Shown piece after piece: positions 42,065 through 49,372 of a stretch of DNA of 64,000 nt. The stretch is taken from the NCBI GenBank assembly GCA_021202075.1, contig JAJQDT010000067.1, positions 6,056 through 70,055 of the forward strand. The letters run 5' to 3'. The position numbers and the translations under genes were made by a program. The DNA is from Lachnospiraceae bacterium (GTDB lineage: Bacteria; Bacillota; Clostridia; Lachnospirales; Lachnospiraceae). The notes under the pieces were generated by a model. That model worked only from the letters and a program-made list of their open reading frames with translations. It ran no database searches and had not been told where the DNA came from. Positions within the stretch are counted from its first letter, which is position 1. Each line of letters starts with the position of its first letter.

Positions 42065-43334
42065 CCGGTGCCTCCTCGTCTGTAAGCTGTACCACTTCCT
42101 CAAGCCGAAGTTTCTGGCTATCCCGCATAACATAAATGTCAGATGAATTGCCTTCTTTAAATGACAGGTACCTCTTTACTGCCACATCGACAAACTTGGG
42201 TTCCAGCTCTACCCCATAGCAGGTCCGGTCAAGCTGCTCACAGGCAATCAACGTTGATGCCGAACCAAGGAAACCGTCCAGCACCAGTCCATTTGTCATC
42301 GTACACTGTTTGATGAGGTACGCAATCAGTTGTACTGGTTTGGAGCTTGGATGTCCGAATCCCTCTTCTTTGGAGCTTTTCAGCCTGGGGAATTCAAAAA
42401 CGGTAGTCTGTTTCTGGTCACCATACCAACGGTGCCGCCCATCTTTGCGCCATCCCCATATAATCGGTTCATGGATGTATTTCCAGTCTGTCCGGGTTAG
42501 CACGAGCCGGTCTTTTTTCCACACCAGCCCCGCCCCTACTTTGAATCCGCTGTCTTCAAAAGCATCATGGAAGATGCGGGTCTTTGCTGTAGCGTAGAAT
42601 ACATAGATGGATGCGTCATCCGCCATGGCCTCGTGGAAACACTTAAAAGCATTTGACAGGAATTCCAATGCGGACACATCATCCAGGTCATCATTTTTAA
42701 TCTTCCCGGATGAACTTTCCAGGTTAACCATATACGGCGGGTCCGTACATATCAGGTTGACTTTCACCTTGCCAAGCAGTTTTTCATAAGTCTCCGGCAG
42801 GGTGGAATCGCCACAGATGACACGGTGTCGGCCAAGATGCCAGATGTCTCCCTCTTTGGAAAACGCCGGCCGTTCCAGTTCTGCCTCCTCATCAAAATCA
42901 TCCTCTTTGACATCCTTGCTGTGAACGTTGTTAAACAGCTCGTCAATCTCCGGTGCGTCAAAGCCGGTCTTGCCAAGGTCAAAATCGGAATCGCTGATAT
43001 CCTTCAGAAGGTCAGCCAGCAAAGCATCATCCCATGCACCCGTGATTTTATTCAGCGCGATATTCAGCGCCTTCTCCCTGGTCTTGTCCACATCAACCAC
43101 GGCGCATGGCACTTCGGTGTAGCCCATTGCCTTCGCTACTGTCAATCTCTGGTGTCCTCCGATGATTGTCATATCGGCATTGACCACGAGAGGATCGGCA
43201 AAACCAAACTCCTCGATGGAATTCCTGATTTTCTCGTACTCCTTATCCCCAGGCTTCAATTTCTTCCTGGGGTTGTAAGCAGCCGGCTTGAGTATGGTCA
43301 CCGGCAGCATTTTCAATTCAGCTGTTGGTTTCAT
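42051..43334 (-). CDS. ParB-domain N6/N4 DNA methyltransferase
   Basis: 427 residues. A ParB/Srx N-terminal domain (NPRKKLKPGDKEYEKIRNSI; IIGGHQRLTVAKAMG, about 20-75) is followed by a linker and a beta-class amino-methyltransferase. Motif IV is TDPPY (about 198), and the SAM-binding motif DGFLGSAST comes later (about 355). The gene likely modifies adenine or cytosine amino groups. ATG 43334 has AAGGAG 7 nt upstream and overlaps the zinc-finger gene by 17 bp. Confidence 0.92.
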   Translation of the reverse strand: MKPTAELKMLPVTILKPAAYNPRKKLKPGDKEYEKIRNSIEEFGFADPLVVNADMTIIGGHQRLTVAKAMGYTEVPCAVVDVDKTREKALNIALNKITGAWDDALLADLLKDISDSDFDLGKTGFDAPEIDELFNNVHSKDVKEDDFDEEAELERPAFSKEGDIWHLGRHRVICGDSTLPETYEKLLGKVKVNLICTDPPYMVNLESSSGKIKNDDLDDVSALEFLSNAFKCFHEAMADDASIYVFYATAKTRIFHDAFEDSGFKVGAGLVWKKDRLVLTRTDWKYIHEPIIWGWRKDGRHRWYGDQKQTTVFEFPRLKSSKEEGFGHPSSKPVQLIAYLIKQCTMTNGLVLDGFLGSASTLIACEQLDRTCYGVELEPKFVDVAVKRYLSFKEGNSSDIYVMRDSQKLRLEEVVQLTDEEAPDGTE

Positions 43335-43641
43335 CTGCTGCTCCTTTCCCATCCTTCCCGTCTCCCTTTGGTTTGTGCGCCCTCGCCCGGTTTGCACAGG
43401 CGTGGCTGCAGTATTTCCGGGGTTTCGGTGTCTCGCGGCTTGCCAGGAACTCCTTCCTGCACTGCGGACATACCGCCACCCTCGTACTCGACCAGTTGGC
43501 CGGGTTGGGATGTCTGTTCTTCCACTTTTTCCGGCAGCTTTCCGAACAGAATATCTTCGGCCGCCCTTTGTGGTTCATTTCAAATTCCTTCAGGCACTGC
43601 GGACAGATACGGGGTTCCTCTGCTTCATAAATCAGCCCCAC
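43318..43641 (-). CDS. Double zinc-finger protein
   Basis: 107 residues with a GTG start at 43641, 9 nt behind GGGAGG (the TTG at 43650 would lie on the ribosome site). Two similar fingers occur: CPQC-x(16)-FCSESC and CPQC-x(16)-YCSHAC. The rest is basic. It is probably a nucleic-acid-binding protein. It sits just upstream of, and overlaps, the ParB-methylase. Confidence 0.7.
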   Translation of the reverse strand: MGLIYEAEEPRICPQCLKEFEMNHKGRPKIFCSESCRKKWKNRHPNPANWSSTRVAVCPQCRKEFLASRETPKPRKYCSHACANRARAHKPKGDGKDGKGAADETNS

Positions 43642-44085
43642 GATAATCAACCTCCCCTCTGAAAAAAATCCATATTGCGCCGTAAAGAGCGGCTTCAGCC
43701 GTCCATGCTGCGCCGAAAATGCCCGTTTTTAAACGAAAAACGTGAAAAAACGAATAAAAAATGATGCCGTTTTCGTTGCGGTTCCGGCATCGCGTTTCGC
43801 GGCCCATACCGTAACAAAATGCATCCGTTTCTGTTCCATCCGAAACATGACAAAGCTCAAAAAAATACTGATTTTCCTGCATTTTTTTAAGTTTTGGCTC
43901 ATTTCGGGTAAAATCAGGGAGGGATTCTGCGCCCCTCCCAAGTCGTACATTTTTCAGTTCCATAAAGCGCCGAAAGTCTCATAGGCCCCCGGCCCTACAA
44001 TTTCGCGGATTTAAAAAGGAACCCCCGCGCCGTTCCCAGCAAAAGCAAATCACAGCTTTTCAGACCGGGCCCCGGGGGCTGCGCC
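43642..44085. other. 444-bp stretch without a convincing gene
   Basis: Minus-strand frames of 112 and 73 codons cover parts of this stretch, but they are low-complexity (A-runs, Phe/Ile-rich) and have poor ribosome sites, so I do not call them. Half of the stretch is A/T-rich with A5-A7 runs. The other half has a GC-rich hairpin (GGGAGG/CCTCCC near 43916-43938) and a GGCCCCGGGGGC block near 44065. It may be a decayed gene, a packaging or regulatory site, or the target of the HNH enzyme. Confidence 0.4.
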
Positions 44086-44451
44086 TCAGTAAGTGTAGGT
44101 CGGGTTGATGTCCTCAGTCAGCGTCTTGCGGTCATGGCAGCGCTTACAGAGTGCCTGCCAGTTGCTCTCATCCCAGAAGAGTTTCGGGTCACCTCTGTGC
44201 GGGATGATGTGATCCGTCACCGTTGCCTTGGTGTAGACCGGCGGGTCCTTCGCAAGGCAGCGGACGCAGAGCGGATGGCTCTGGAGGTAACGCCTGGACG
44301 CCTTCTCCCAACGCCTGCTGTAGCCCGCCTTCCTTGCCGACCGCACCGCCTCCGGATGCATTGCCCTGTGCTTCTCACAGTACCGTGTCCCCGGCTCCAC
44401 CAGTTCAGGGCATCCCGGATGCTGGCAGGGAACACGCGGTTTGCGCGGCAC
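44086..44451 (-). CDS. HNH endonuclease
   Basis: 121 residues, GTG start at 44451. The N-terminus has a zinc-binding CQHPGCPELVEPGTRYCEKH. The HNH core is VTDHIIPHRGDP, then W-x-x-L-C-K-R-C-H-D-R-K-T, with Cys pairs at LCVRCL and LCKRC. Phage HNH proteins of this size assist terminase cleavage or act as free-standing nucleases. Unusually it is 8 kb from the terminase genes and lies between SAM synthetase and the methylases. It starts 4 bp from the SAM synthetase stop. Confidence 0.9.
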   Translation of the reverse strand: MPRKPRVPCQHPGCPELVEPGTRYCEKHRAMHPEAVRSARKAGYSRRWEKASRRYLQSHPLCVRCLAKDPPVYTKATVTDHIIPHRGDPKLFWDESNWQALCKRCHDRKTLTEDINPTYTY

Positions 44452-44454
44452 GGC

Positions 44455-46485
44455 TCACTGCTCCCAGGGCATCGACGGGTCGGTGAAGTGTCCGTAAGCC
44501 GATACCTTGTTGTAGTCCACATCCAGCAGCCCCAGCGTCTTAATGATGCCTTTCGGCGTCAGGTCGTAGCTGTCACGGATGTAAAAGTTTATGAATTCCA
44601 GCGGCTGGGTTTCTGTACCGAAACAATCCACCGCGATGCTTACCGGCTCCGCCACACCAATTGCGTATGCCAGCTGGACTTCGCATTTATCCGCGTAACC
44701 AGCCCTCACAATATCCCTCGCGATTTTCCGCGCCATATATGCGGCTGACCTGTCCACCTTTGTGGGGTCCTTGCCAGAATTTCCAGTTACAAACACTCGG
44801 TTTTCTCTACGTAGAACAAGCATTCCTGTTGGGACACTGAAACAGTACATTTTCCCATCAGATGGAAAGTACCGCTCAACCGTCATAGTATTATTTGTAC
44901 AGAGGCTCGCCTTTATCTGAGTCTTGGTCACTTCTTTACGGTAAACCTTATATAAAATACTTTTCCTTGTATAGCCGTTCCCAAAAGGCTGACCCATGCG
45001 ATCATCCACAGAAATGCTTGCATTTGTTCCGTATGAAGCCATAAATGCGAACTGCACAAAATCGGCATCCTTCTTCTTGGTAGTCCGAAAGATGCCTTCT
45101 TCTCCATCCCATAATTGAACCTCATCTGCAATTATTCTTAATTGCCTGGAATCAGCCCCCTGCAAACACTGATGCAACAATCTTGACTCTATAGGAGGCT
45201 TAAACCAAAAAATGCGGAACTCATTGTCCGCAGTTTCCGTATATTCTGTATTTGTATTTTTCAGAAGTGCGCGCATCCGCTCAATTTTATGGGGCTTTTT
45301 TACACGAACACGATCACGATCCTTGCCTTTGATAATGGTTCCGTCAGCGCAAAAAGCAACCTGCAGACAGATTTCGTCATCCGTCATATACAGATTGCTC
45401 TCATTCTTCTCATATTGGAAAGACACTGGAATAAATCCATGATTACCATTCTTTATCGTCCCATTTTCAAATACTTGCTTAACCTGTTTTTTTATCACAT
45501 TTCCTTTACCCGTGATTATCACCATATCATGGTTTTCTGATAACACCATATCAAGCGCATCTGAAGAATGAATGTGATACATTACCCCTGCTTCATCTTT
45601 AATGAACGCATTCGGTTTTACAAATTCAAGCTTTCCAAAATTCCACTGTCCAACCAGATCTCCATCGGTGTAATCACGTATTGATTTGAATCCTTCGGGA
45701 GTGAGAAATTCCGTGTCTCCATCAACGCAATGAGCCCCTCCGCCGATTCTGCCGATTCCACCATAGGTGTCGCACGCCAGTTTCCGTCCCGTCACACCGC
45801 AGTCTGCGAAAGAGCCTCCCTTCACAAATCTGCCTGTCGGATTGATGAGCGTTTCAAAGTCGGAGTTCAGCCCATATTCCATAGCCGCCATAATCATGAG
45901 CGTTTCTACAATCGTGCGGAAATCAGAAGCGGTCACATCCTCGCTGTGCTGCACGGAGCAGAGGAATGTGGTGATTTTCCCGGTATCGTAATCGTAGGAA
46001 ACCTGTGCCTTGGCATCCGCCCGGAACATCCTGGAAGGATGCTGCTTTAAGAGCTTCAAAAAGCGGGTCGTCACCATATACGGAACCGGGAGCAATTCCG
46101 GCGTCTCATTGGAAGCCCATCCGTACATAATGCCCTGGTCGCCAGCGCCATTTTTGCCATCCACGCCAAGCGCAATATCCGGCGACTGCTCACTGACCAT
46201 AATGCCGATATCGTAAGGCGCGGCATAAATTGGTTCATAAACAAAGCCGCTTCTCTCGCGGCCTATCCTTTCAAATACCTCATCCACAAGCTGCCTGTAA
46301 TCCGGCTTATGTCTGCTGGTCAGCTCGCCAGCAATAATGATGTGGTTGTCCTTTATCAGTACCTCCATCGCGACACGGCTGTCTTTATCATGTTTCAGGC
46401 AATCTGTCACGATGGCATCCGCGATCTGATCGCATATCTTGTCCGGATGACCGTCTGAAACCTGCTCACTCGTGTAAATCCTCAT
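44455..46485 (-). CDS. metK: S-adenosylmethionine synthetase interrupted by an intein
   Basis: 676-codon frame. The exteins (252 + 107 residues) make a 359-residue MetK: TSEQVSDGHPDKICDQIAD at the N-terminus, GAGDQGIMYGWA, and, after splicing, G-G-G-A-H joined to SGKDPTKVDRSAAY. The enzyme makes SAM from ATP and methionine. The real start is ATG 46485, 8 nt from GGAGG; the open frame upstream is the neighbour read out of frame. The intein (44779-45729) splits the most conserved active-site loop, so the enzyme should be inactive until splicing. SAM would feed the two downstream methylases. Confidence 0.93.
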   Translation of the reverse strand: MRIYTSEQVSDGHPDKICDQIADAIVTDCLKHDKDSRVAMEVLIKDNHIIIAGELTSRHKPDYRQLVDEVFERIGRERSGFVYEPIYAAPYDIGIMVSEQSPDIALGVDGKNGAGDQGIMYGWASNETPELLPVPYMVTTRFLKLLKQHPSRMFRADAKAQVSYDYDTGKITTFLCSVQHSEDVTASDFRTIVETLMIMAAMEYGLNSDFETLINPTGRFVKGGSFADCGVTGRKLACDTYGGIGRIGGGAHCVDGDTEFLTPEGFKSIRDYTDGDLVGQWNFGKLEFVKPNAFIKDEAGVMYHIHSSDALDMVLSENHDMVIITGKGNVIKKQVKQVFENGTIKNGNHGFIPVSFQYEKNESNLYMTDDEICLQVAFCADGTIIKGKDRDRVRVKKPHKIERMRALLKNTNTEYTETADNEFRIFWFKPPIESRLLHQCLQGADSRQLRIIADEVQLWDGEEGIFRTTKKKDADFVQFAFMASYGTNASISVDDRMGQPFGNGYTRKSILYKVYRKEVTKTQIKASLCTNNTMTVERYFPSDGKMYCFSVPTGMLVLRRENRVFVTGNSGKDPTKVDRSAAYMARKIARDIVRAGYADKCEVQLAYAIGVAEPVSIAVDCFGTETQPLEFINFYIRDSYDLTPKGIIKTLGLLDVDYNKVSAYGHFTDPSMPWEQ
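44779..45729 (-). mobile_element. Intein in MetK, with degenerate LAGLIDADG-like endonuclease
   Basis: 317 codons from Cys1 (CVDGDTEFLTPEGFKSI, block A) to the final Asn (block F/G YCFSVPTGMLVLRRENRVFVTGN), followed by extein Ser. Block B is SENHDMVI. The penultimate residue is Gly rather than the common His, a variant known in other inteins. The centre resembles a DOD-type homing endonuclease: LQVAFCADGTI, then an I-A-D-E-V...D-G-E-E-G-I-F-R-T-T-K-K-x-D-A-D-F-V-Q block. The first LAGLIDADG acid is present, but completeness is uncertain. The intein is A/T-richer than its exteins. Confidence 0.9.
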
Positions 46486-46861
46486 CGTTCTCTTCCTCCA
46501 TATTCGCCTTTCTTCCCATCCACCAGTCACACGGCACATCTTTCCCGCACCTGCAGCGGTAGCGATACTCCCCTTTTCCCTGTAACTGGTAAGGAACCAT
46601 CTCGAATCCGCATTTCGGACATTTCCGTCTCGGAACAACCACGGCATTCGCTTCAATACCCCCATCTGCCGCCAGATTATAAGGCAGGACTTCCGTATAC
46701 CCGTCATCCCACTCAACCAGCGCAAGGCAGTAGCTGTAAACGGTCTCATCACAGCCGATTTTAATATCCGTCCCCCTGCTTGTCCTCAGTTCCGTCATCA
46801 CCGTGCAATTCCTCGGCAGCGGCATCATCTGTTTGATGTTGTAATCCCTGTTTTTCTTCAT
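46466..46861 (-). CDS. Zinc-ribbon protein upstream of SAM synthetase
   Basis: 131 residues, ATG 46861 behind AGGAGCAGG. The N-terminal half is a small barrel (IKIGCDETVYSYCLALVEWD). The C-terminal half is a zinc ribbon (RKCPKCGFEMVPYQ ... YRYRCRCGKDVPCDWW). It overlaps MetK by 20 bp and MazF by 101 bp. The overlap with MazF falls in the acidic tail of MazF. Function unknown; nucleic-acid binding is plausible. Confidence 0.65.
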   Translation of the reverse strand: MKKNRDYNIKQMMPLPRNCTVMTELRTSRGTDIKIGCDETVYSYCLALVEWDDGYTEVLPYNLAADGGIEANAVVVPRRKCPKCGFEMVPYQLQGKGEYRYRCRCGKDVPCDWWMGRKANMEEENDEDLHE

Positions 46862-47324
46862 CCTGCTCCTCCTCCATCATTCCAAGCCTGATTAATACGG
46901 CCCTTTTGATTTCACCCAGCGTTTCCGGGTTTGTAATCTCGCCCATTTTCTTAATCAGCCGTTTCCTGTCAATGCTGGTCATCTGTTCGACCAGCGCCAT
47001 TGAGCTGCATCCGCCGTCAAATCCAGAATCCGGCTCAATCACGATATGTGACGGAACCTCTGTCCTCTTTATCTGGCTGGTCAGCGGAATCACCGACACA
47101 ATGTTCGCATAGCCGTTATCGCTGTTGCTCACAATCAGCACCGGCCTTGTCCGTTCCTGCTCACAGGAAAACGAGTGCCTCCCAAGCCTTGCCAGCCAGA
47201 CCTCCGCATACCGGACATCCACCGGCCTCGGACTGCGCCGGTTCAGCCAGTCATCACATTCCTCCGGCGTCCGCAGTTTCGGAATCTGCTGCGGCCTGTA
47301 ATACCGATTCTTCCCCAAAATCAT
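46761..47324 (-). CDS. MazF/PemK-family protein without a visible antitoxin
   Basis: 187 residues. The MazF core is RYAEVWLARLGRHSFSCEQE, RPVLIVSNSDNGYANIVSVI, PLTSQIKRTEVPSHIV and a C-terminal ITNPETLGEIKRAVLIRLG helix. MazF proteins cut single-stranded RNA at short sites. The usual catalytic Arg and Thr/Ser positions appear present (G-x-x-R-P-V; L-T-S). An acidic tail of 40 residues follows. No antitoxin-like gene precedes it. Starts are ATG 47324 (only 2 nt from AAGGAGG) or TTG 47318 (8 nt). It is the first gene of the proposed late operon. Confidence 0.82.
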   Translation of the reverse strand: MILGKNRYYRPQQIPKLRTPEECDDWLNRRSPRPVDVRYAEVWLARLGRHSFSCEQERTRPVLIVSNSDNGYANIVSVIPLTSQIKRTEVPSHIVIEPDSGFDGGCSSMALVEQMTSIDRKRLIKKMGEITNPETLGEIKRAVLIRLGMMEEEQDEEKQGLQHQTDDAAAEELHGDDGTEDKQGDGY

Positions 47325-47342
47325 CACCTCCTTGGTTGCATG

Positions 47343-47376
47343 AAAAAACCGGAGTCAGGGGGAAATCCTGCTCCGG
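47343..47376 (-). terminator. Attenuator-like terminator before the MazF gene
   Basis: CCGGAG-T-CAGG (47349-47359) pairs with CCTG-C-TCCGG (47367-47376), followed on the minus strand by TTTTTTCATG. It lies between the promoter at 47404-47432 and the MazF ribosome site, so it would terminate most transcripts unless antiterminated. Confidence 0.8.
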
Positions 47377-47403
47377 CTGTGTGCCTCTCTATCCATTTCT
47401 GGC

Positions 47404-47432
47404 AGTATAAGAATACCACAATGAAATCTGAA
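47404..47432 (-). promoter_or_regulatory. Candidate late promoter
   Basis: On the minus strand TTCAGA (47427-47432), 17 bp, TATACT (47404-47409). The -35 is weak and the -10 is good, as expected for an activator-dependent promoter. Four 11-bp direct repeats start 16 bp upstream. Confidence 0.6.
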
Positions 47433-47447
47433 AAACAGGCGATTTTA

Positions 47448-47491
47448 GTTCCACTTCGGTTCCGCTTCAGTTCCGCTTTGGTTCCGCTTTT
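47448..47491 (-). repeat. Four tandem 11-bp direct repeats upstream of the late promoter
   Basis: Plus-strand units GTTCCACTTCG, GTTCCGCTTCA, GTTCCGCTTTG and GTTCCGCTTTT are contiguous (47448-47491). The core TTCC-[GA]-CTT is kept in all. An 11-bp period places every copy on one face of the helix, as for an array of activator sites. The gene next door encodes an ArpU-like regulator. Confidence 0.85.
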
Positions 47492-47496
47492 GAAAA

Positions 47497-47526
47497 TAAA
47501 AAAACCGGGAAGGAACTCCCTCCCGG
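47497..47526 (-). terminator. Strong terminator of the early operon
   Basis: CCGGGA-AGG (47505-47513) pairs with CC-TCCCGG (47518-47526); on the minus strand TTTTTTTATTTT follows. It begins 6 bp after the stop of the ArpU-like regulator gene. Confidence 0.92.
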
Positions 47527-47531
47527 CACAC

Positions 47532-47948
47532 TCATATCTGCGGGTGTCTACCCGCTTCCACGGCCATCTGATGCAGGCCCCGTTTTCTGATCCTCGATAT
47601 GCTTGACCTGTTCATACAATAACCATCTGTATCCTTAACGCTGCTCCAGCTGATCCCATCAATATAAAGCTGGCGCAGGACCGATGCCTCTTTCTCCCCG
47701 ATACACTGGATAAGGAAATCCACCCTCGTCACTTCCCGCATGGCAGCCTGCCTCTTGGCTGTCTCTTTCGCCTCCATCTCTTCCACCAATTCCCGGTCCG
47801 TCTGGATTTCGGAGAGGTGTTTCTGAAGGATGCCCATGTACCGGTCACAGGCCTCAACCGTCTGCCTGTTCCCCGCATAGCGGCTGCAAAGTTCCGCCAT
47901 TTCCGTAATTTCGCTTTCTTTTACTTCCGGCAGCTTTGTCCTTGCCAT
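47532..47948 (-). CDS. ArpU/RinA-type late transcription regulator
   Basis: 138 residues. The N-terminal two-thirds are helical. The C-terminal 60 residues look like a sigma-region-4-type helix-turn-helix: EKEASVLRQLYIDGISWSSV, then a recognition helix N-R-S-S-I-S-R-I-R-K-R-G-L. Proteins of this type end the early or middle operon in many Firmicutes phages and activate late transcription. ATG 47948 has GGAGG 9 nt upstream. It lies directly before the terminator, the repeats and the candidate late promoter. Confidence 0.78.
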   Translation of the reverse strand: MARTKLPEVKESEITEMAELCSRYAGNRQTVEACDRYMGILQKHLSEIQTDRELVEEMEAKETAKRQAAMREVTRVDFLIQCIGEKEASVLRQLYIDGISWSSVKDTDGYCMNRSSISRIRKRGLHQMAVEAGRHPQI

Positions 47949-48501
47949 TCTCGAACACCTCCTTCGTCCCGATCCTCTGTGCCAGCAGGTCTATGAACTT
48001 CTCCGTCTCCTGCTTTGATTTATACTCACTCAGTTTCCTTCCGTCCGCGCCCCTCGCTTTATTTTCATGCACTCCCCTGATAAAGACCTGCTGAGCTACG
48101 GAGTATGTATCCCCGTACTCTTTTGGCTCCGTTTCCATCAAAAGCAGCGCCCAGGTCATTGCGGATTCGAAGAGCGAGACGTTTGACTTCGCCTCTTCCA
48201 GGGAGCTTTGCAGTTCCTCCCTCATCTCCCGCTTCATCTGTTCTATCTGTTCGTCGATGGAAATCGCGATCCGGCAGGTCAGGTCGGAAAGGTTGCTGGT
48301 CTGCACCCTCTCCTGGCAGCCTCCCCCTCCGGAAAGCGCGGTATACGCATCCGCCCACGTAATCTCCGGAAGATGATCGGCTTCCCTCCGGTACTGCTCC
48401 GCCAGTTCCTTCCAGTGCAGGTATCCATGGGCAATTGCGGATGCCCTTTCATGATAGGTTACGGTTTTCTCCTCTTCCGGATTCTTCTTCGCCTTGCCCA
48501 T
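47854..48501 (-). CDS. Phage protein of unknown function, long overlap with the regulator gene
   Basis: 215 residues from ATG 48501 (GAAGGAGG 7 nt upstream). Helical, with EEEKTVTYHERASAIAHGYL and coiled-coil segments around 75-110. The last 32 codons overlap the start of the ArpU-like gene in another frame (47854-47948) and read as basic, low-complexity sequence. This overlap is longer than usual here and could reflect a frameshift that extended the gene. Function unknown. Confidence 0.6.
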   Translation of the reverse strand: MGKAKKNPEEEKTVTYHERASAIAHGYLHWKELAEQYRREADHLPEITWADAYTALSGGGGCQERVQTSNLSDLTCRIAISIDEQIEQMKREMREELQSSLEEAKSNVSLFESAMTWALLLMETEPKEYGDTYSVAQQVFIRGVHENKARGADGRKLSEYKSKQETEKFIDLLAQRIGTKEVFENGKDKAAGSKRKRNYGNGGTLQPLCGEQADG

Positions 48502-48521
48502 TGCCCTGCCTCCTTCCCGCC

Positions 48522-48839
48522 CTACAGTTCCCCGGACGATTTTGCCTTCTCAATCTCCGCCTCGATCTGCCTCTTCAGCTTCCGCTCCTCTTTCTCGGCT
48601 TTGCGCTTCATTTCTTCCTCGACCTGCTCCTTCACCTTACGGATTAAATAATCAGCATCCACAGTCGTCAGCTCCGAATACCAGCCGGAATGGAAGAACC
48701 TCTCAATCCGCTTCGCCTCCTCCGCTGCGCCCTTTGCTTTCGGGTTCCGATAAAGGACGCGGAGCTGGGATTTATAATCTTTAACCGCCTTTACGATTAT
48801 GGCATTCGCCAGCCTGATATAGCCTTCGTACTCCTTCAT
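48522..48839 (-). CDS. Phage protein with C-terminal charged helix, unknown
   Basis: 105 residues from ATG 48839 (GGGGAGG 7 nt upstream). It has YIRLANAIIVKAVKDYKSQL and FFHSGWYSELTTVDADYLI, then a Lys/Glu-rich helix to the end. Proteins with this pattern are common next to ArpU-like genes in Lachnospiraceae phages, but I know no function. Confidence 0.65.
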   Translation of the reverse strand: MKEYEGYIRLANAIIVKAVKDYKSQLRVLYRNPKAKGAAEEAKRIERFFHSGWYSELTTVDADYLIRKVKEQVEEEMKRKAEKEERKLKRQIEAEIEKAKSSGEL

Positions 48840-48972
48840 TGCTTTCCTCCCCGGTTTTCCTATCCTGCCTTGGTTTCCTCCTGCGCCGTTTAGCCCTATG
48901 GTATTCCGCCATCATCCTGTCAAGGGCGGCCCCGGCAGTCGGATCAGAGTATCCTTCGCCATTCCTATACAT
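48781..48972 (-). CDS. Small basic protein with NGEGYxDPTAG motif
   Basis: 63 residues from ATG 48972. The N-terminus YRNGEGYSDPTAGAALDRMM is a motif I recognise from many clostridial phage proteins of unknown function. A basic stretch HRAKRRRRKPRQDRKTG follows. The ribosome site is weak (AAGGACGG). It overlaps RusA by 8 bp and the downstream gene by 59 bp, so the 3' part may not be conserved. Confidence 0.6.
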   Translation of the reverse strand: MYRNGEGYSDPTAGAALDRMMAEYHRAKRRRRKPRQDRKTGEESNEGVRRLYQAGECHNRKGG

Positions 48973-49372
48973 GGCCGTCCTTGATTTCCCCGACCTCGAT
49001 GTAAATCCCGCAGGGCTCGGAAGACCATCGCTTCTCAACATACTCCTGGACAACCAGGGCATCGTCTTTCCAGAAACCGGTCTGTGTCATGCAGTCTTTC
49101 AGGAGCTTCTGCAGGTTGTCGGTATCCGGCTTTGTCTTTCGGAACTCCCCGTTCTTATGGCTTTTGCCCTTCGGGAACAGCCAGATGACTTTCAGCGACA
49201 CCGCACCCTCCATCGGCTTCTCCGGCTTATGCTGTGCGAGATACCCGCTCAGTGCCTGCCTTGCCTCCTTCACTTTCGGAGGGTCAAAGAACACCGGCTT
49301 GTTATTGACTACCCTGACCTGCTTCATCTGCGCCGTAACGGTCGGCGGATTCATTGCTATAAAAAATTCCAT
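48965..49372 (-). CDS. rusA: RusA-family Holliday junction resolvase
   Basis: 135 residues. RusA signature: MNPPTVTAQMKQVRVVN at the start, the catalytic block R-K-T-K-P-D-T-D-N-L-Q-K-L-L-K-D and, further on, F-W-K-D-D-A-L-V-V. Three acidic residues of the active site are present. It resolves four-way junctions formed in phage replication and recombination. ATG 49372 has GAGG 8 nt upstream. Confidence 0.92.
   Translation of the reverse strand: MEFFIAMNPPTVTAQMKQVRVVNNKPVFFDPPKVKEARQALSGYLAQHKPEKPMEGAVSLKVIWLFPKGKSHKNGEFRKTKPDTDNLQKLLKDCMTQTGFWKDDALVVQEYVEKRWSSEPCGIYIEVGEIKDGHV

Noticed and set aside
43625-43963. 112-codon and 73-codon minus-strand frames in the gap near 43.8 kb
   Set aside because: Low-complexity Phe/Ile/Lys-rich products, weak ribosome sites, overlap with the zinc-finger gene, and two competing frames over the same DNA.
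44455-46485. Idea that the MetK insert is a frameshift or a separate gene
   Set aside because: The insert is in frame, is bounded by Cys and Asn/Ser at a conserved motif, and carries intein blocks A, B, F and G.
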